Source: Cyathus striatus
Lineage: Eukaryota > Basidiomycota > Agaricomycetes > Agaricales > Nidulariaceae
Length of the DNA: 64,000 nucleotides
Reading direction: 5' to 3'
Assembly: GCA_025738555.1 (NCBI GenBank)
Contig: JAOVFP010000002.1
Location: 2,108,001-2,172,000 of the forward strand
Part shown: piece after piece, positions 1-10,690 of the stretch
Numbering within the stretch: the stretch's first letter is position 1
How the letters are laid out: each line of letters opens with the position of its first letter
Position numbers and translations under genes: made by a program
The notes under the pieces: model-generated
Told to the model about the DNA's origin: nothing
What the model saw: only the letters and a program-made list of their open reading frames with translations
Databases searched by the model: none

Positions 1-918
1 TATCACACTCAACCCTTAGTATCACACTCAACCCTTAGTATCACACTCAACCCTCAGTGTCACACTCAACCCTTAGTATCACACTCAACCCTTAGTATCA
101 CACTCAACTCATAGTGTCACACTCAACCCTTAGTATCACGCTCAACACTTAGTGTTACACTCAATGCTTAGTGTCACACTCAACCCATAGTGTCACACTC
201 AACCCTCAGTGTCACACTCAACCCATAGTGTCACACTCAACCCTCAGTGTCACACTCAACACTTAGTGTCACACTCAACCCCTAGTGTCACACTCAGTGC
301 TTAGTGTCACACTCAACACTTAGTGTCACACTCAACCCTCAGTGTCACACTCAATGCTTAGTGTCACACTCAACCTCTAGTGTCACACTCAATGCTTAGT
401 GTCACACTCAACCCATAGTGTCACACTCAATGCTTAGTGTCACACTCAACCCATAGTGTCACACTCAACCCCTAGTGTCACACTCAACCCCTAGTGTCAC
501 ACTCAACCCCTAGTGTCACACTCAATGCTTAGTGTCACACTCAACCCCTAGTGTCACACTCAATGCTTAGTGTCACACTCAACCCCTAGTGTCACACTCA
601 ATGCTTAGTGTCACACTCAGTGCTTAGTGTCACACTCAACCCTCAGTGTCACACTCAATACTTAGTGTCACACTCAACCCCTAGTGTCACACTCAGTGCT
701 TAGTGTCACACTCAACCCTCAGTGTCACACTCAATGCTTAGTGTCACACTCAATCCCTAGTGTCACGCTTAACCCTTAGTGTCACACTCAATGCATAGTG
801 TCACACTTAACCCTTAGTATCACACTCAACACTCAATGTCACAATTAATGTATAGTGTCACGCTTAAACCTTAGTGTCACGCTTAATGGAGAGTGTCACA
901 CTTAGTGCTTAGTATTAC
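1..918. repeat. 19-bp satellite array
   Basis: About 48 head-to-tail copies of a 19-bp unit, consensus AGTGTCACACTCAACCCTT, with variants in the last third (ACCCTT, ACCCAT, ACCCCT, ATGCTT, ACACTT). The window opens inside the array, so its left end is unknown. The right end decays gradually after about 840. No coding potential. The core TGTCACAC resembles the motif of the two foldback elements further right. Confidence 0.97.
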
Positions 919-954
919 ACAATTTTCTATTCTAATTTTCTATAAGGAAATAAG

Positions 955-1192
955 TATAATAAGATTCTGTACAGATTCTGTACAGAATCTGTACAGAATT
1001 TTTCAGGTCTGTAATGCGGAATTCTGCGGAATCCGCACGGAATTTTTGATTCTGTGCGGAATCTGTGCAGAATCTGTACAGACCCAAAAAAACCTCTGCC
1101 AAAAAAAAAAAAATCTGTGCAGATTCCACACAGATTCCGAAAATTCCGTACGGAATCCGCACGGATTCCGCGCGGATCTGTACAGAACACCT
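955..1192. repeat. Cluster of decayed GATTCCGCGCGGAATC-like palindromes
   Basis: More than a dozen palindromic blocks are packed together: GATTCTGTACAGA, GAATCCGCACGGAAT, GATTCCGCGCGGATC, AATTCCGTACGGAATC. They differ almost only by C-to-T and G-to-A changes at CpG positions, so one CpG-rich palindromic repeat decayed by deamination explains them. The left part reads mostly TGTACA and the right part is richer in CG, so the cluster is also roughly palindromic as a whole around the A-runs near 1085-1112. Confidence 0.8.
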
Positions 1193-1195
1193 GGC

Positions 1196-1420
1196 TAAGT
1201 GTAAAGAGCTCGTCTACTCTGGGGTCATTTTCACCAATGGTAGGGGCTGGTTCAGGGTCGCCAGTTCTGGTTCCTCCTGGGGTGGGAGGGGCAGGAGGGT
1301 ATGTTGAGTGTTTCCCTGTCACCTATGGTTAATGGGGGTGAGTATGTTTTTGAGGAGGGTATGTGGCTCCACCTAGGAGGAGTGTTGTTGGTCTCAAGGA
1401 GGATGATTGGTTGTTCATTC
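1196..1420 (+). pseudogene. ERV41-like gene fragment, C-terminal tail (copy E1)
   Basis: A relic of the Gly/Pro/Ser-rich C-terminal tail of the ERV41-like gene found in fuller form at 48.1-48.5 kb. Readable pieces in shifting frames are GSFSPMVGAGSGSP, PPGVGGAGGY and the terminal APPRRSVVG-KEDD block near 1370-1412. The sequence just downstream (1430-1490, ATGTATGATTTTTTATGAATTT followed by a T-run) matches the 3' flank of the copy ending at 19294, so this is the end of another, otherwise lost, array unit. It has several frameshifts and is not functional. Confidence 0.7.
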
Positions 1421-1744
1421 AGAGATACTGGAGTTGTATGTATGATTTTTTATGAATTTGATTTTTTTTTTGAGGTGAATGGTTTGTGGAGAGGGGGGTG
1501 AAGTTGTATATTAAGTTGTTTTGGTGGTTAAAGAACTAGTAATTGGTAACTACTAATGTACTTCTCCACATTGCTTTGGACGCTGTTCAGTGTAGATGAG
1601 TCGGGTGGGCTGTGGGGTGTATTTAAGTTCAAGGCAACTGGTAAACATCACAGCACAAGCTCAGCTCATTCACTTCTAAGGAGCCAAGAAAGAGTAGTGA
1701 AGATTGGTTGAAGAAAGGATATGTTTTTATTATAACATCAGAGG
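1421..1744. other. Intergenic, 3' flank of ERV41 copy E1
   Basis: The first part is the paralogous ERV41 3' flank. A TATA-like GTATTTAAG lies at about 1619, followed by sequence that could be a transcription start region, but no open gene follows because FB1 begins at about 1745. Nothing else seen. Confidence 0.4.
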
Positions 1745-2240
1745 CGCACTACATTTGTCACACATCCACATGCGTCACATTTGTCACTTCATTCCCGCGC
1801 TTCACATATTTCCCGCGCATTATGTTTGTCACGCATCCGCGTGCGTCACATGTGTCACATCATTCACGCGCTCCATATATTTCTCGCGCATCACACGCGT
1901 CACACTTGTCACATCATTCCCGTGCTCCACATATTTCCTGTGCATTACATTTGTCACGCATCCGCGTGCGTCACATGTGTCACATCATTCATGCGCTCCA
2001 TATATTTCCTGCACATCACACACATCATATTTGTCACATTATTCCCGCGCTCCACATATTTCCCGCGCATTACATTTGTCATGCATCCACACGCGTCACA
2101 TTTGTCACATCATTCCTGCGCTTCACATATTTCCCGTGCATCACACTCGTCACATTTGTTACGCTTTAATGTGTTTGTTACGCTTTAATGCATTTGTCAT
2201 GCTTTGGAAGCATGTCACATATGTCACATGTGTTACATTT
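1745..2240 (+). repeat. FB1 left arm
   Basis: Minisatellite arm, inverted copy at 3170-3772. The inner edge is a shared GTCATGCTTTGGAAGC block near 2197-2212. Confidence 0.9.
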
Positions 2241-3169
2241 ATAAGGAGTGTCATACATTTCAAGCACATCATGCTTGCATGTGTGTCATGATTGTAACAT
2301 GTTGATGGGATTCCAGCAAGTCTAATGAAAATGTTTGTATACTTTTCACAGATCCTGTCAATAACAATACTGCACATGACTATGGAGAAGTAACAGTAAG
2401 TTGTTTTAGGCAAGAGAGAAAAAAAGGCAAAGAGGCCTTCAGTGAATACTAAACTAAAGAATAGAAAAGAAATTAAGTAATGGCCACAGCACAAGAAAGT
2501 GTAGAGAAGTACAGGAGGTGGTTTTCATATGTATGAATGCATACTGATACTAAAAGAGCAAAATCACATATGTCAGAGAATTGAAACACATATGACAGTG
2601 TAGAAGTGTCATGTAATCATATAGAGTAAGCATGTATGTAACTCTATAATGTGTTTTGAAGATATAAGAATAACCAATAGTTGATACAAGAATTATGACT
2701 ATCTAATGACTGATACATGTGAATTTGATGTAATGTGAAATTACATATTCACCATTCTTTCACATTTGTCATACATATGTAGATCTTTTATAACCTCATC
2801 ATCTCTCATATCCAGACAAACCATTATAGTTTCTACTATGTCATTTCATTACATCTCTAGACCTAATTAAAAACTTCTCATACCATCTCATTTTCAAATA
2901 TCTCATGCTCTGTCAATAGTGGTAAGACTCCAGCTACATAAACACTCTACATCTTTCATTCTAGTTTCTTATTACTACCACAATTCCACAACATTCCAAT
3001 TGTCATTTTCCATTTTAAGTCTTCCAATTCTACAAGTACATATTGTTTCATCTGTATTTGTAATTCACTCTGTACCATTAGATACTTACTCCACTTCCAT
3101 GGCAATTTCAATAGTTGTAGAGACAGATCAATCTCATATGATTGGAAAGTGTGACATTTGCAAAATGTG
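2241..3169. other. FB1 spacer, no gene recognised
   Basis: AT-rich, with no recognisable coding sequence. Short open frames at 2919-3170 and 2956-3213 overlap on opposite strands and look like chance frames. Confidence 0.5.
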
Positions 3170-3772
3170 ACAAATGTGACATGTGACGCGCTTCCAAAGC
3201 ATGACAAATGCATTAAAGCGTGACAAACGCGTTAAAGCGTGACAAATGTGACGAGTGTGATGCGCGGGAAATATGTGAAGCGTGGGAATGATGTAACAAA
3301 TGTGACGCGTGTGGATGCATGACAAATGTAATGCGCAGGAAATATGTGGAGCGCGGGAATAATGTGACAAATATGACGCATGTGATGTGTGGGAAATATA
3401 TGGAGCGCGTGAATGATGTGACAAATGTGACGCGCACGGATGCGTGACAAATGTAATGCGCGGGAAATATGTGGAGCGCGGGAATGATGTGACAAGTGTG
3501 ACGCGTGTGATGCGCGAGAAATATATGGAGCGCGTGAATGATGTGACACATGTGACGCACGCGGATGCGTGACAAATGTAATGCGCGGGAAATATGTGGA
3601 GCGCGGGAATGATGTGACAAACGTGACACACGTGGATGCGTGACAAACATAATGCGCGGGAAATATGTGAAGCGCGGGAATGATGTGACAAATGTGACGC
3701 GTGTGGATGTGTGACAAATGTAGTGCGTGGGAAGTATGTGGAGTGCGGGAATGATGTGACAAATCACCATTT
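3170..3772 (-). repeat. FB1 right arm
   Basis: Reverse complement of the left arm. It extends about 35 bp further outward and has one more internal subunit, indicating unequal exchange or replication slippage after the palindrome formed. Confidence 0.9.
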
Positions 3773-3850
3773 ATAATAGGCCTACAGTAGTAATATACAC
3801 TTCAAACTAACCAATGATTGCATATGATCACCATTTATAATAGGCCTACA
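3766..3850 (+). repeat. 64-bp repeat unit, locus 1
   Basis: One and a third copies of a 64-bp unit containing ACCAATGATTGCATATGATC and ACCATTTATAATAGGCCTAC, directly abutting the outer edge of FB1. Confidence 0.9.
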
Positions 3851-3954
3851 ATTACCTTGCTTGCCAAGGTATCTCCCAGGTGAAAATGGGTTCCACTTTT
3901 CGTCATTCACGTGGTTTATCTCACGGTCACATGTGCGCCTCGTTCTCGCTCCTG

Positions 3955-4001
3955 CTCTCTCTCTCTCCCTCCCTCTCTCCCTCTCTCTCTCTCTCTCTCT
4001 C
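3955..4001. repeat. (CT)n microsatellite
   Basis: Nearly pure CT/CCCT tract. Confidence 0.95.
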
Positions 4002-4667
4002 GGTGTCTATCCCGGCATATTTGGCTTGGGCTCGAAGGTCCCAACTGGCGATGGCGTGTAGGTCTCGGATGATGACCATGACCATGGTGGGCGCGTATTT
4101 GGCTCCGGTGCATATTTGGCTCGGGCTCAAAGGTCTCAACTGACAATGGCGGGTAGGTGTCGGATGACTGTCGTGGGTCTGACCAGAGGGATAATACTGA
4201 AAGCAACCATCTGCTTAGAGTGGGGGGTGGAGATGCCTGGAGAACTTTCGGAAGTCCCTGTCACGCTGTCCTCTCCACGTCTTTTTTTCTCCCCTCCCTC
4301 TCTGTCGGCACCTCGCGCGGTATTCTCTCCCCCTCTCGTCGTCGTCGTTGGCACGTCCGTTTTCACCCGCGTGTCCTCTTTCGGCCTTGTTTCGTTTTTG
4401 ACTTAGTATCTCCGTTATCCACCTCGCTCTTCCAGCACTCGAACCTTCTCGTATGTTCAAACATTCACGTATCACCGCCTCGAGCTCGCCGTGTGCGCAC
4501 CAATGTCTGCCATTCTCACTGCGAATGTGCCTCCGGATCCCACGGTTAATCTGCATCAGCAGTACTCGTTCATATGTATTTGACGTGCCGCAGTGTGTTT
4601 GAGCTGTCCACGATAGATGTGACCTGACTAGTATGCAATTTAGATGCAAAAATTGAATGTTGCAGGT

Positions 4668-4769
4668 ACTCCCTGGCTCGTACCACACTCCCTGGCTTGT
4701 ACCGCACTCCCTGGCTTGTACCGCACTCCCTGGCTTGTACCGCACTCCCTGGCTTGCACCGCACTCCCA
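4668..4769 (+). repeat. 19-bp minisatellite
   Basis: Five and a half copies of ACTCCCTGGCTTGTACCGC, the first and last diverged. Confidence 0.95.
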
Positions 4770-6296
4770 GCCTCCACTCGTTTGCCCCTCTCCGTCATGC
4801 ACAATGAGTGGATCTTGAAGCCCAGTGAAAAGTCGGTCCAGCGAAATCTAGCATTGACAGACACTGCCAAACAACCTTTCTTGGTGTGCGGGTCCGTGCA
4901 CATCTTCTCTGTCTTCTTCCACGTCCTCCACTCTTCCTCTTCCTCTCGCTTTCCCCTTTCCTCCTCCTCTGCCCTTCCTGCACCACCCTCTCCTTTCCCA
5001 TTTCCACAGGACCCCACTATTATGCATCCGCATAGCACATGCAGAGTTGAGCACCCTGTACAAATCCCAGACTGGCCCCACTAGCCTGGATCCTATTTTC
5101 GATGTTGGCATCTTCAAACTGGAAGAAAAACTATATCTGCGATCATTGGTTTGTTCTATGGTAATCACACTTATCTCTCTTCACATTTTATATACAAAAT
5201 CCTTACACTGTCTCTCCTTGAATCACTCGTCTATTTTACTATCACACTCTTGGCTTCAAGAAGTTTCTATTCGCTCTTTTAGGTATAGTTTCCTACCCTC
5301 TTTCCTATATAAACCGTGTATCTAGGCCTCTAAAAATTCAGCGAACTTCACCTCACTTTTCTACCTTGTTCTCGGCCTCTCGTTTCGTGTTTACTCGTCT
5401 CTATTGTTCTCTGTCATTCTCTTTGTTCACAGCAAGTCTCACTTGTTTGAAAACACTCAAGAGCTTCGTCTTGAAGTTCTGACTCTGTTGTGCCGATCTA
5501 CCTCTCGTTTACATTGCTACCACCCTCTCCTTCTCAACCTTAGGACCCTAATGCTGGACAGACACGCCAGCGGCTCACATTCCTTTGTCTAGGAACCTTC
5601 AAACCTCACATTTCCTCTTCACTGCGATACAACGTAACATCAATTACTGCATACCAAAGTATGAGTATTTCATTCTTTGTTTCCCTTATGCCATTTAACA
5701 TCTGCTTTCTCTGATACAGGCCTTTGTCTGCTTCTGACGAACACAGGTAACCTGGTGACTCAGTGAGTCAGCTTGAATTTTTATCCCAGATAAATCATTT
5801 GTTGACTTACTATAGCGTGGGGTGTATTGCATATGTACAACCAGACACTACTCTATCGATCATAGATGTAGTAGTCATCAAGCTGGATAGTTTGATTGAA
5901 GACAAGCCCTGCATGTAGGCCTGGAGTGGGAGCTGGAGGTGGCTAGTTGTGGAGAGAGACGGCAGGGACTACCACAGGGATATAGAAAGAGAGGAGCATC
6001 TGCAGATGCTGGTAACCGAGCTCATATTTACTACTCTGCCAATTTACTTGCAATCCATACTAGTCCCTCCTCCAGGTAATAAGGTAACTCCACATGAAAA
6101 AAATGTCCTACATAAATTAGACCCTCTGGTATCTCTACCACTAAGCAGGCATCATCGCACTGTTTATTAATCCCAATCTCAGACTCTTACTTACTCCAAC
6201 ATGCAATCCATACTGTAGTTGTTTTCCTTATTTATTAACTTATTTCTTTCTTTCCTTCATGCAAGCAAGGTTTCAGTCGACAAAGTCGACACTTCC

Positions 6297-6427
6297 AAGT
6301 AGTAATATACACTTCAAATTAACCAATGATTGCATATGATCACCATTTATAATAGGTCTACAATAGTAATATACATTTCAAACTAACCAATGATTGCATA
6401 TGATCACCATTTATAATTGTAATAGGC
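6297..6427 (+). repeat. 64-bp repeat unit, locus 2
   Basis: Two tandem copies of the 64-bp unit of 3766-3850, same orientation, a few transitions apart. Confidence 0.9.
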
Positions 6428-7139
6428 ATATAGTAGTTACATTAGAAACAGGCAATCATGAGATAGATGATTGCTGCAATCATAAAACACTACACTTTTA
6501 TGATCATTCTGGCTAACACTACTCATCAACATCCCACAAGGCTCTCTGCTGCAAAGTCCACTCCCAACTTGTCTTTATTAACATGATGTATGCTTCATGA
6601 TTTATCAGTTGGTTAAGGTGCTTTTATTTGTTTCAAAGCTGTATTTTCATTTCAGACTAAGAGTCTTTGTTCTAAAGCTCCCAACTTTCATTCAAGTTTT
6701 TGTCCCTGTCTTCACCCAAAGTAAAAGTGCAACCTCCTGATGTAGAACAACATACAAATACAACTGTAATCAGCATCAAGAGGCATACATCCAAAGCTCC
6801 TTTGGTATCTTACAGACATGCTTGGGGACAGTGTGCTGCCATCAGTGTCATTTAAGATAAAGATAATCTAAGGTGCTGGCAGGAATCAACTTTGTTTGTG
6901 TTACAACACCTGAGTGTCAAGAAATATTTAGTGAGGATATTCTTGGAAATTTGGTAGGTGGCCCTGTACAGCAAGAACTGCATGAATTGTATGAAATTTG
7001 GTATGAAGGGTTATGTACAGCAAAGGCTATATATAATGACAAGTATAGTGGAAGGGATATAGTACACACTATAGACTTAATGCTATATCTGATGTGTAAA
7101 TTGTATAGATCAATGCTTAACTTGCTTAAGACTTGACCT
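6428..7139. other. Gene-poor; one unrecognised reading frame
   Basis: An 87-codon frame at 6873-7136 (plus) starts MLAGINFVCVTTPECQEIF and could be a relic exon. I do not recognise it, and no splice partners or conserved motifs are evident. The rest is AT-rich non-coding sequence. Confidence 0.25.
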
Positions 7140-7310
7140 ATGACTGTATCTGATTCTGAACTGTACTGAACTGTTGATTTGACTGTGACTGTGACTGTGA
7201 CTGTTACTCTGATACTGTTTCTGATACTGACTGGACTGTACTGATACTAATACTGTTGCTGTTACTGTTACTGACTGTGCTGTACTGATAAAACTGTGCT
7301 AATAATAGTA
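7140..7310. repeat. Degenerate GACTGT/GATACTG simple repeat
   Basis: Imperfect run of GACTGTGACTGT and CTGATACTG hexamer-like units. Confidence 0.8.
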
Positions 7311-7569
7311 GCTAACTACTGACAATGGGGTGAGACTACTGGGAGGTGGGTAGCTATCTATCTACTGCCAAACTGCCCTCCTTATATACCTTTTCCCAAC
7401 CTGCTTAGTAATCCAATTCCCACTCTACCATCCTACATTGTTCTCCAAAATGAGTAGTGTGCAAGTGTAGATTTTAGATCTGAGGCTGTACAGGACAATG
7501 GTATTTGAGGGTTAGTCAGCAGAGAATAATAGCTTATGTTAGAACAATGTGTAATGAATTACATTGTTC

Positions 7570-7777
7570 TAAATAAAGAGCTACATTGTTCTGGGCAAAA
7601 ACAATAGGAATCCATTTTTATAACAATGGAGTAGTGAACAATAGATACCTATCTGCCATTGTGTGAACAATGGCAGTGAAAACAATGGAGTCTTATATAA
7701 ATAGTTTATCATTGTCTTCATACAATGGGTGATTAGTACAATGCAGTTCCATTGTTGTGAACAATGGGAGTGAAAAC
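7570..7777 (+). repeat. About 94-bp tandem repeat, left part (interrupted)
   Basis: Units built of GAACAATGGCAGTGAAAAC, AATGGAGT, TATATAAATAG and CATTGTCTTC, spaced 94 bp (GAACAATGG at 7665 and 7759). The array resumes at 8831 beyond an inserted element. Confidence 0.8.
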
Positions 7778-8830
7778 CAGTCTCCTTCCCAGACCCTATG
7801 GGAGGTCTCTCTACTAGAGCAGTACATAATTCTTATTCTGAATTAAAGGGGAATAGATTATGTCTCGTGATATTTATCTCATGTTCCGCTTTAGGCCGTT
7901 CGAAATTTGAACCTTAATTCAGTGAGACCTCCCAGAGGGTCTGGCATAAAACATATACAAATAACATAGCCACTTGATGGCCGACACTCCGATTTTCATT
8001 CTGAGACTGAAATACATCTGTTCAGATGAGTCAGTCACCAGAGCTCCCCACTTTCTGTATGCCTGCTGTCCCCTCTGAAGATTACATCCGAGCCAAAACT
8101 ACGTATATATTCAATGTTAGTCCATGCTTGTGGCAAATAAGGTTGGTACAGGAAATCCTCAAATGTGATGGTGACATTGTATCAATTGCTGGAATGGGAA
8201 AGGGCAAGACACTGACATTCTGGATGCCTCTGCTCTTCCGTCCCACTAGCAGTATGCAAATTATTGTTACACCTTTAAACATTCTTGGCAAGCAGAATTT
8301 CGAGTCGTTGAGGAAGGCTGGAATGAGACATTTTCATTGGAAGGGACACAGTGACACAGGAGAACTTCCGGGTGAGTGCTAATAGTAACCACTAATGCAG
8401 TCAGGCTGAGGGTTGGATATAATGAATAAGAGAAATTCTGAGAGCGTGGTATTGTGACGAGAGAAGATCAAACAGATTTCCATGAAGAAAGCTTCATTCA
8501 TGGTCATCATGCGATGTAGATAATATAAAAGATCGTGTTATCATGATAACTATTACTGGTTCCCTTGATGTGCACTCCTGCATTTGGAAGAGGCATTTTG
8601 AGCTCCGAAGTTGGCGGCATTCATGGCAGTCAGCATGACCCTCCTATTTGTATATGTTTTGTGCCAGACCCTCTGGGAGGTCTCACTGAATTAAGGTTCA
8701 AATTTCGAACAGCCTAAAGCGGAATGTGAGATAAATATCACGAGACATATTCTATTCCCCTTTAACTCGGAATAAGAATTGTGTACCACTCTAGTAGAGA
8801 GACCTCCCATAGGGTCTGGGAAGGAGACTG
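7778..8830. mobile_element. 1053-bp TIR element carrying a RecQ-helicase fragment
   Basis: Ends CAGTCTCCTTCCC... and ...GGGAAGGAGACTG, with inverted repeats of 186 bp each (7778-7963 and 8645-8830) that differ at roughly ten mostly C/T positions. It is flanked by a perfect 9-bp duplication, AGTGAAAAC (7769-7777 and 8831-8839). Removing the element and one duplication restores a normal 94-bp repeat unit, so the boundaries are firm. Each arm contains a smaller inverted pair (CCAGACCCTATGGGAGGTCT and its near complement), so each arm is a palindrome itself. The 9-bp duplication fits a Mutator-like element, but no transposase is present. It is non-autonomous. Confidence 0.9.
8026..8382 (+). pseudogene. 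RecQ-type DEAD/DEAH helicase fragment
   Basis: A 118-codon frame covering only the start of a RecQ-like ATPase domain. It shows W-Q at residues 36-37, a Walker-A-like loop SIAGMGKGKTLTFWMPLLF (about 54-72), and the following IIVTPLNILGKQN block (motif Ia) typical of the RecQ paralogues expanded in agaricomycetes. The frame ends at a plausible 5' splice site (CCGGGTGAGT). Motif II (DEAH), the second RecA domain and the RQC domain are absent, so it cannot be a helicase. It sits alone between the TIRs of the 7778-8830 element, which suggests gene-fragment capture. The ATG at 8026 may not be the original start. Confidence 0.7.
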
Positions 8831-9005
8831 AGTGAAAACAATGGGATTGTATATAAATAGATTTTGCATTGTTTTTGAACAATAGGTGAATAGTACAATG
8901 CTGTTCATTTCTTATGAACAATGGTGATGAAAACAATGGAGTTGTATATAAATAGTCTCTCATTGTCTTCAAACAATAGGTAAATAGGACAATAGAAAGG
9001 TGAAT
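8831..9005 (+). repeat. About 94-bp tandem repeat, right part
   Basis: Continuation of 7570-7777: GTGAAAACAATGG, TATATAAATAG, CATTGTCTTCAAACAATAGG, about two units. Confidence 0.8.
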
Positions 9006-10085
9006 ATTGTCCTTTGTTTGTGCATTGTTTGTGCAAGTGATTAATTATTGATATGTGTATTATGTTTAATAATGATTTAGGGATGTTTGTTCATGTAAGG
9101 TATTGATTTGTTCATGTATGGTATTGGGTATATTTGATTAGTAGTGTTTTGTATCATGTGATTGTGTGAAGTATTTGGTCATGTGACATGACTGTGTAAT
9201 TCCTTTAATTGTGGTATACAGTGCATTTGCATGCATTATATATAATCAAAAATCAAGCCTGACATCAGTCGTGCCCTCTCTGATGCCAACATTGCTCATG
9301 TTCATTGGGGTGACCATGTCCTATCATTCTTTGGTGCTGACCAGGCCACCTTGGTATGACACTATTTCTGCTATAATATTTGCCTCTAATATTTCTATAA
9401 AGACACTTGTGATACACCAACTTGAAAGAGCCACATAAATACTCATTAAAGGACTTTTTTGCTGCTGTTGTCATGAAGATTCTGAGCATCTATTAAGTCC
9501 ATGTTTTCATAATGATACTCTTGTTCATTTCCTTGCCCCTGATGAACTTATGGTTATTCATCTATTTCCTAACAGCTACTTGCAACCAAGTTCCAATGAC
9601 TCCTGCTTATTCCAATCCACTAGGACTGTCTTTTGTGGACTATGTGGCTCCATTAGTTCCTGGTGAGTGGGCTGAGCCAATCCTGGCACATGAAATCCAG
9701 GCCACAGCAAATTCTCAATCAAAAGAATATGCACTGATATGCTTCTTAGACAAAAGGAGCATTGTTCTTATACACTTGTACATGTGTTGCTGCTTAGATT
9801 TGAATGAAATAGATTGCAAAGGGATCAGATTCCCACTGCTTTTTAAGGTAGTTGGGTTATAGGGTGGTTTGGATTTCCCAATAAGGAAATTTCAGAAATC
9901 AGGGTTGGGATCTCACTTTCAGGTGATTTCATTGGCTGACACCCTAAAACCCTTTGCCCTGTGAGGCTGTGACATGTGTGACATGCCCTCTTAATTCAGT
10001 ATTCTTTCTTCAATATTTCTATTCAACTTGTGAACTCTCCTCTCCTTTTCCTTCTCTTTCATATTGTTTTATCATCCCTTCCTTC
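9006..10085. other. Decayed sequence with traces of coding
   Basis: A stretch of codons at about 9246-9354 (plus) reads DISRALSDANIAHVHWGDHV and looks protein-like but runs into a stop. A second readable piece lies near 9475-9660 in another frame. I cannot name the gene. No intact frame. Confidence 0.3.
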
Positions 10086-10089
10086 CTTT

Positions 10090-10690
10090 TGGTATTACTA
10101 ATATATCAGAAAACTAATGACTTATGCCAAAGTCTCAAGCTTGAATCAGAATTTGTTATAAGAACAGATGTAGTATGTTCACATGTATCTCTCTCTCTTA
10201 CATACTTATATCCCTTTTGCTTTACATGTTGTATATTTTACCCTAGATATTTCTTTAGGCAGCCCACCATCTACACAGTAAAAGAACTTTCTGATGTTGA
10301 AGAACTGACAATATCAGTGGTGGTAGATCATTACTGTGATACTCTCATTAAAAAGTTAATATGGGATCTGATGAATAATAACCAGATTTTGCCCTCACTG
10401 AAGAAGCTTCACTTGATCATCAACATATACGAATATCCAACAGAAGTTTCCATGTCTCTGATTGATATTTTGTGCTCTTGGTCTTACACATAGATAGATG
10501 GTAGATGTTTGAATACTCTCAGAATCACCATGAATGTAAAACGTTCATTTTAAGCAGCAGTTCATTCAACATTGAAGGATCTGATACAAGTTGGAGAGGA
10601 GTGTGGAATTTGTAGAGCAGGCAAAGTGCCTGTGATGCGAAACATGATATCTCAGACATATGAAGACGTTCCAATTGTGATTATGTAATC
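10090..10690 (+). pseudogene. F-box/LRR-type protein, C-terminal relic
   Basis: The frame PTIYTVKELSDVEELTIS...LPSLKKLHLIINIYEYPTEVS near 10262-10460 has the leucine-rich layout of agaricomycete F-box proteins (compare the intact gene at 42259-43747). It is followed, past a stop and frameshifts, by GRCLNTLRITMNVKRSF and AVHSTLKDLIQVGEE. The N-terminal F-box is missing and stops interrupt the rest, so it is a dead fragment. The assignment rests on pattern, not on a long match. Confidence 0.5.

Larger units (their letters stand above)
1745..3772. mobile_element. Foldback element FB1 (inverted arms of TGTCACA-rich minisatellite)
   Basis: The left arm (1745-2240) and right arm (3170-3772) are reverse complements over about 500 bp, with a spacer of about 0.93 kb. 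Each arm is a tandem array of alternating subunits of about 71 and 54 bp built from TTTGTCACATCATTCCCGCG, CTCCACATATTTCCCGCGCAT and CATCCGCGTGCGTCACAT blocks. Differences between arms are mostly CpG-to-TpG/CpA. The right arm is longer at its outer edge and carries at least one extra subunit internally. No clear target duplication and no transposase are seen. The His/Ser-rich open frames across the arms are translated repeats, not proteins. Confidence 0.85.
3851..6296. other. Gene-free segment between two loci of the 64-bp repeat
   Basis: No gene recognised. It contains a (CT)n tract, a 19-bp minisatellite, CT-rich promoter-like sequence with TATATAAACC at about 5308, and short open frames without similarity I recognise. 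An exact 11-bp inverted pair, ACCTTGCTTGC near 3854 and GCAAGCAAGGT near 6262, lies close to both ends, so the segment could be a degraded insertion into the 64-bp repeat. Confidence 0.4.

Noticed and set aside
1..300. Telomeric repeat (CAACCCTTA resembles CCCTAA)
   Set aside because: Unit is 19 bp with conserved GTGTCACA; it lacks tandem TTAGGG hexamers.
1..918. CRISPR-like array
   Set aside because: Units are contiguous 19-mers with no spacers, in a eukaryotic context; it is a satellite.
1704..2291. His/Ser/Arg-rich open frames of 135-195 codons across FB1 (both strands)
   Set aside because: They follow the TGTCACA minisatellite in three overlapping frames and on both arms; no start context, introns or conserved domain. 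Translated repeat, not protein.
5300..5600. LTR of a retrotransposon (TATATAAACC, CT-rich leader)
   Set aside because: No TG...CA ends, no target duplication and no second copy could be paired. The similar stretch at 11060-11280 is only loosely alike.
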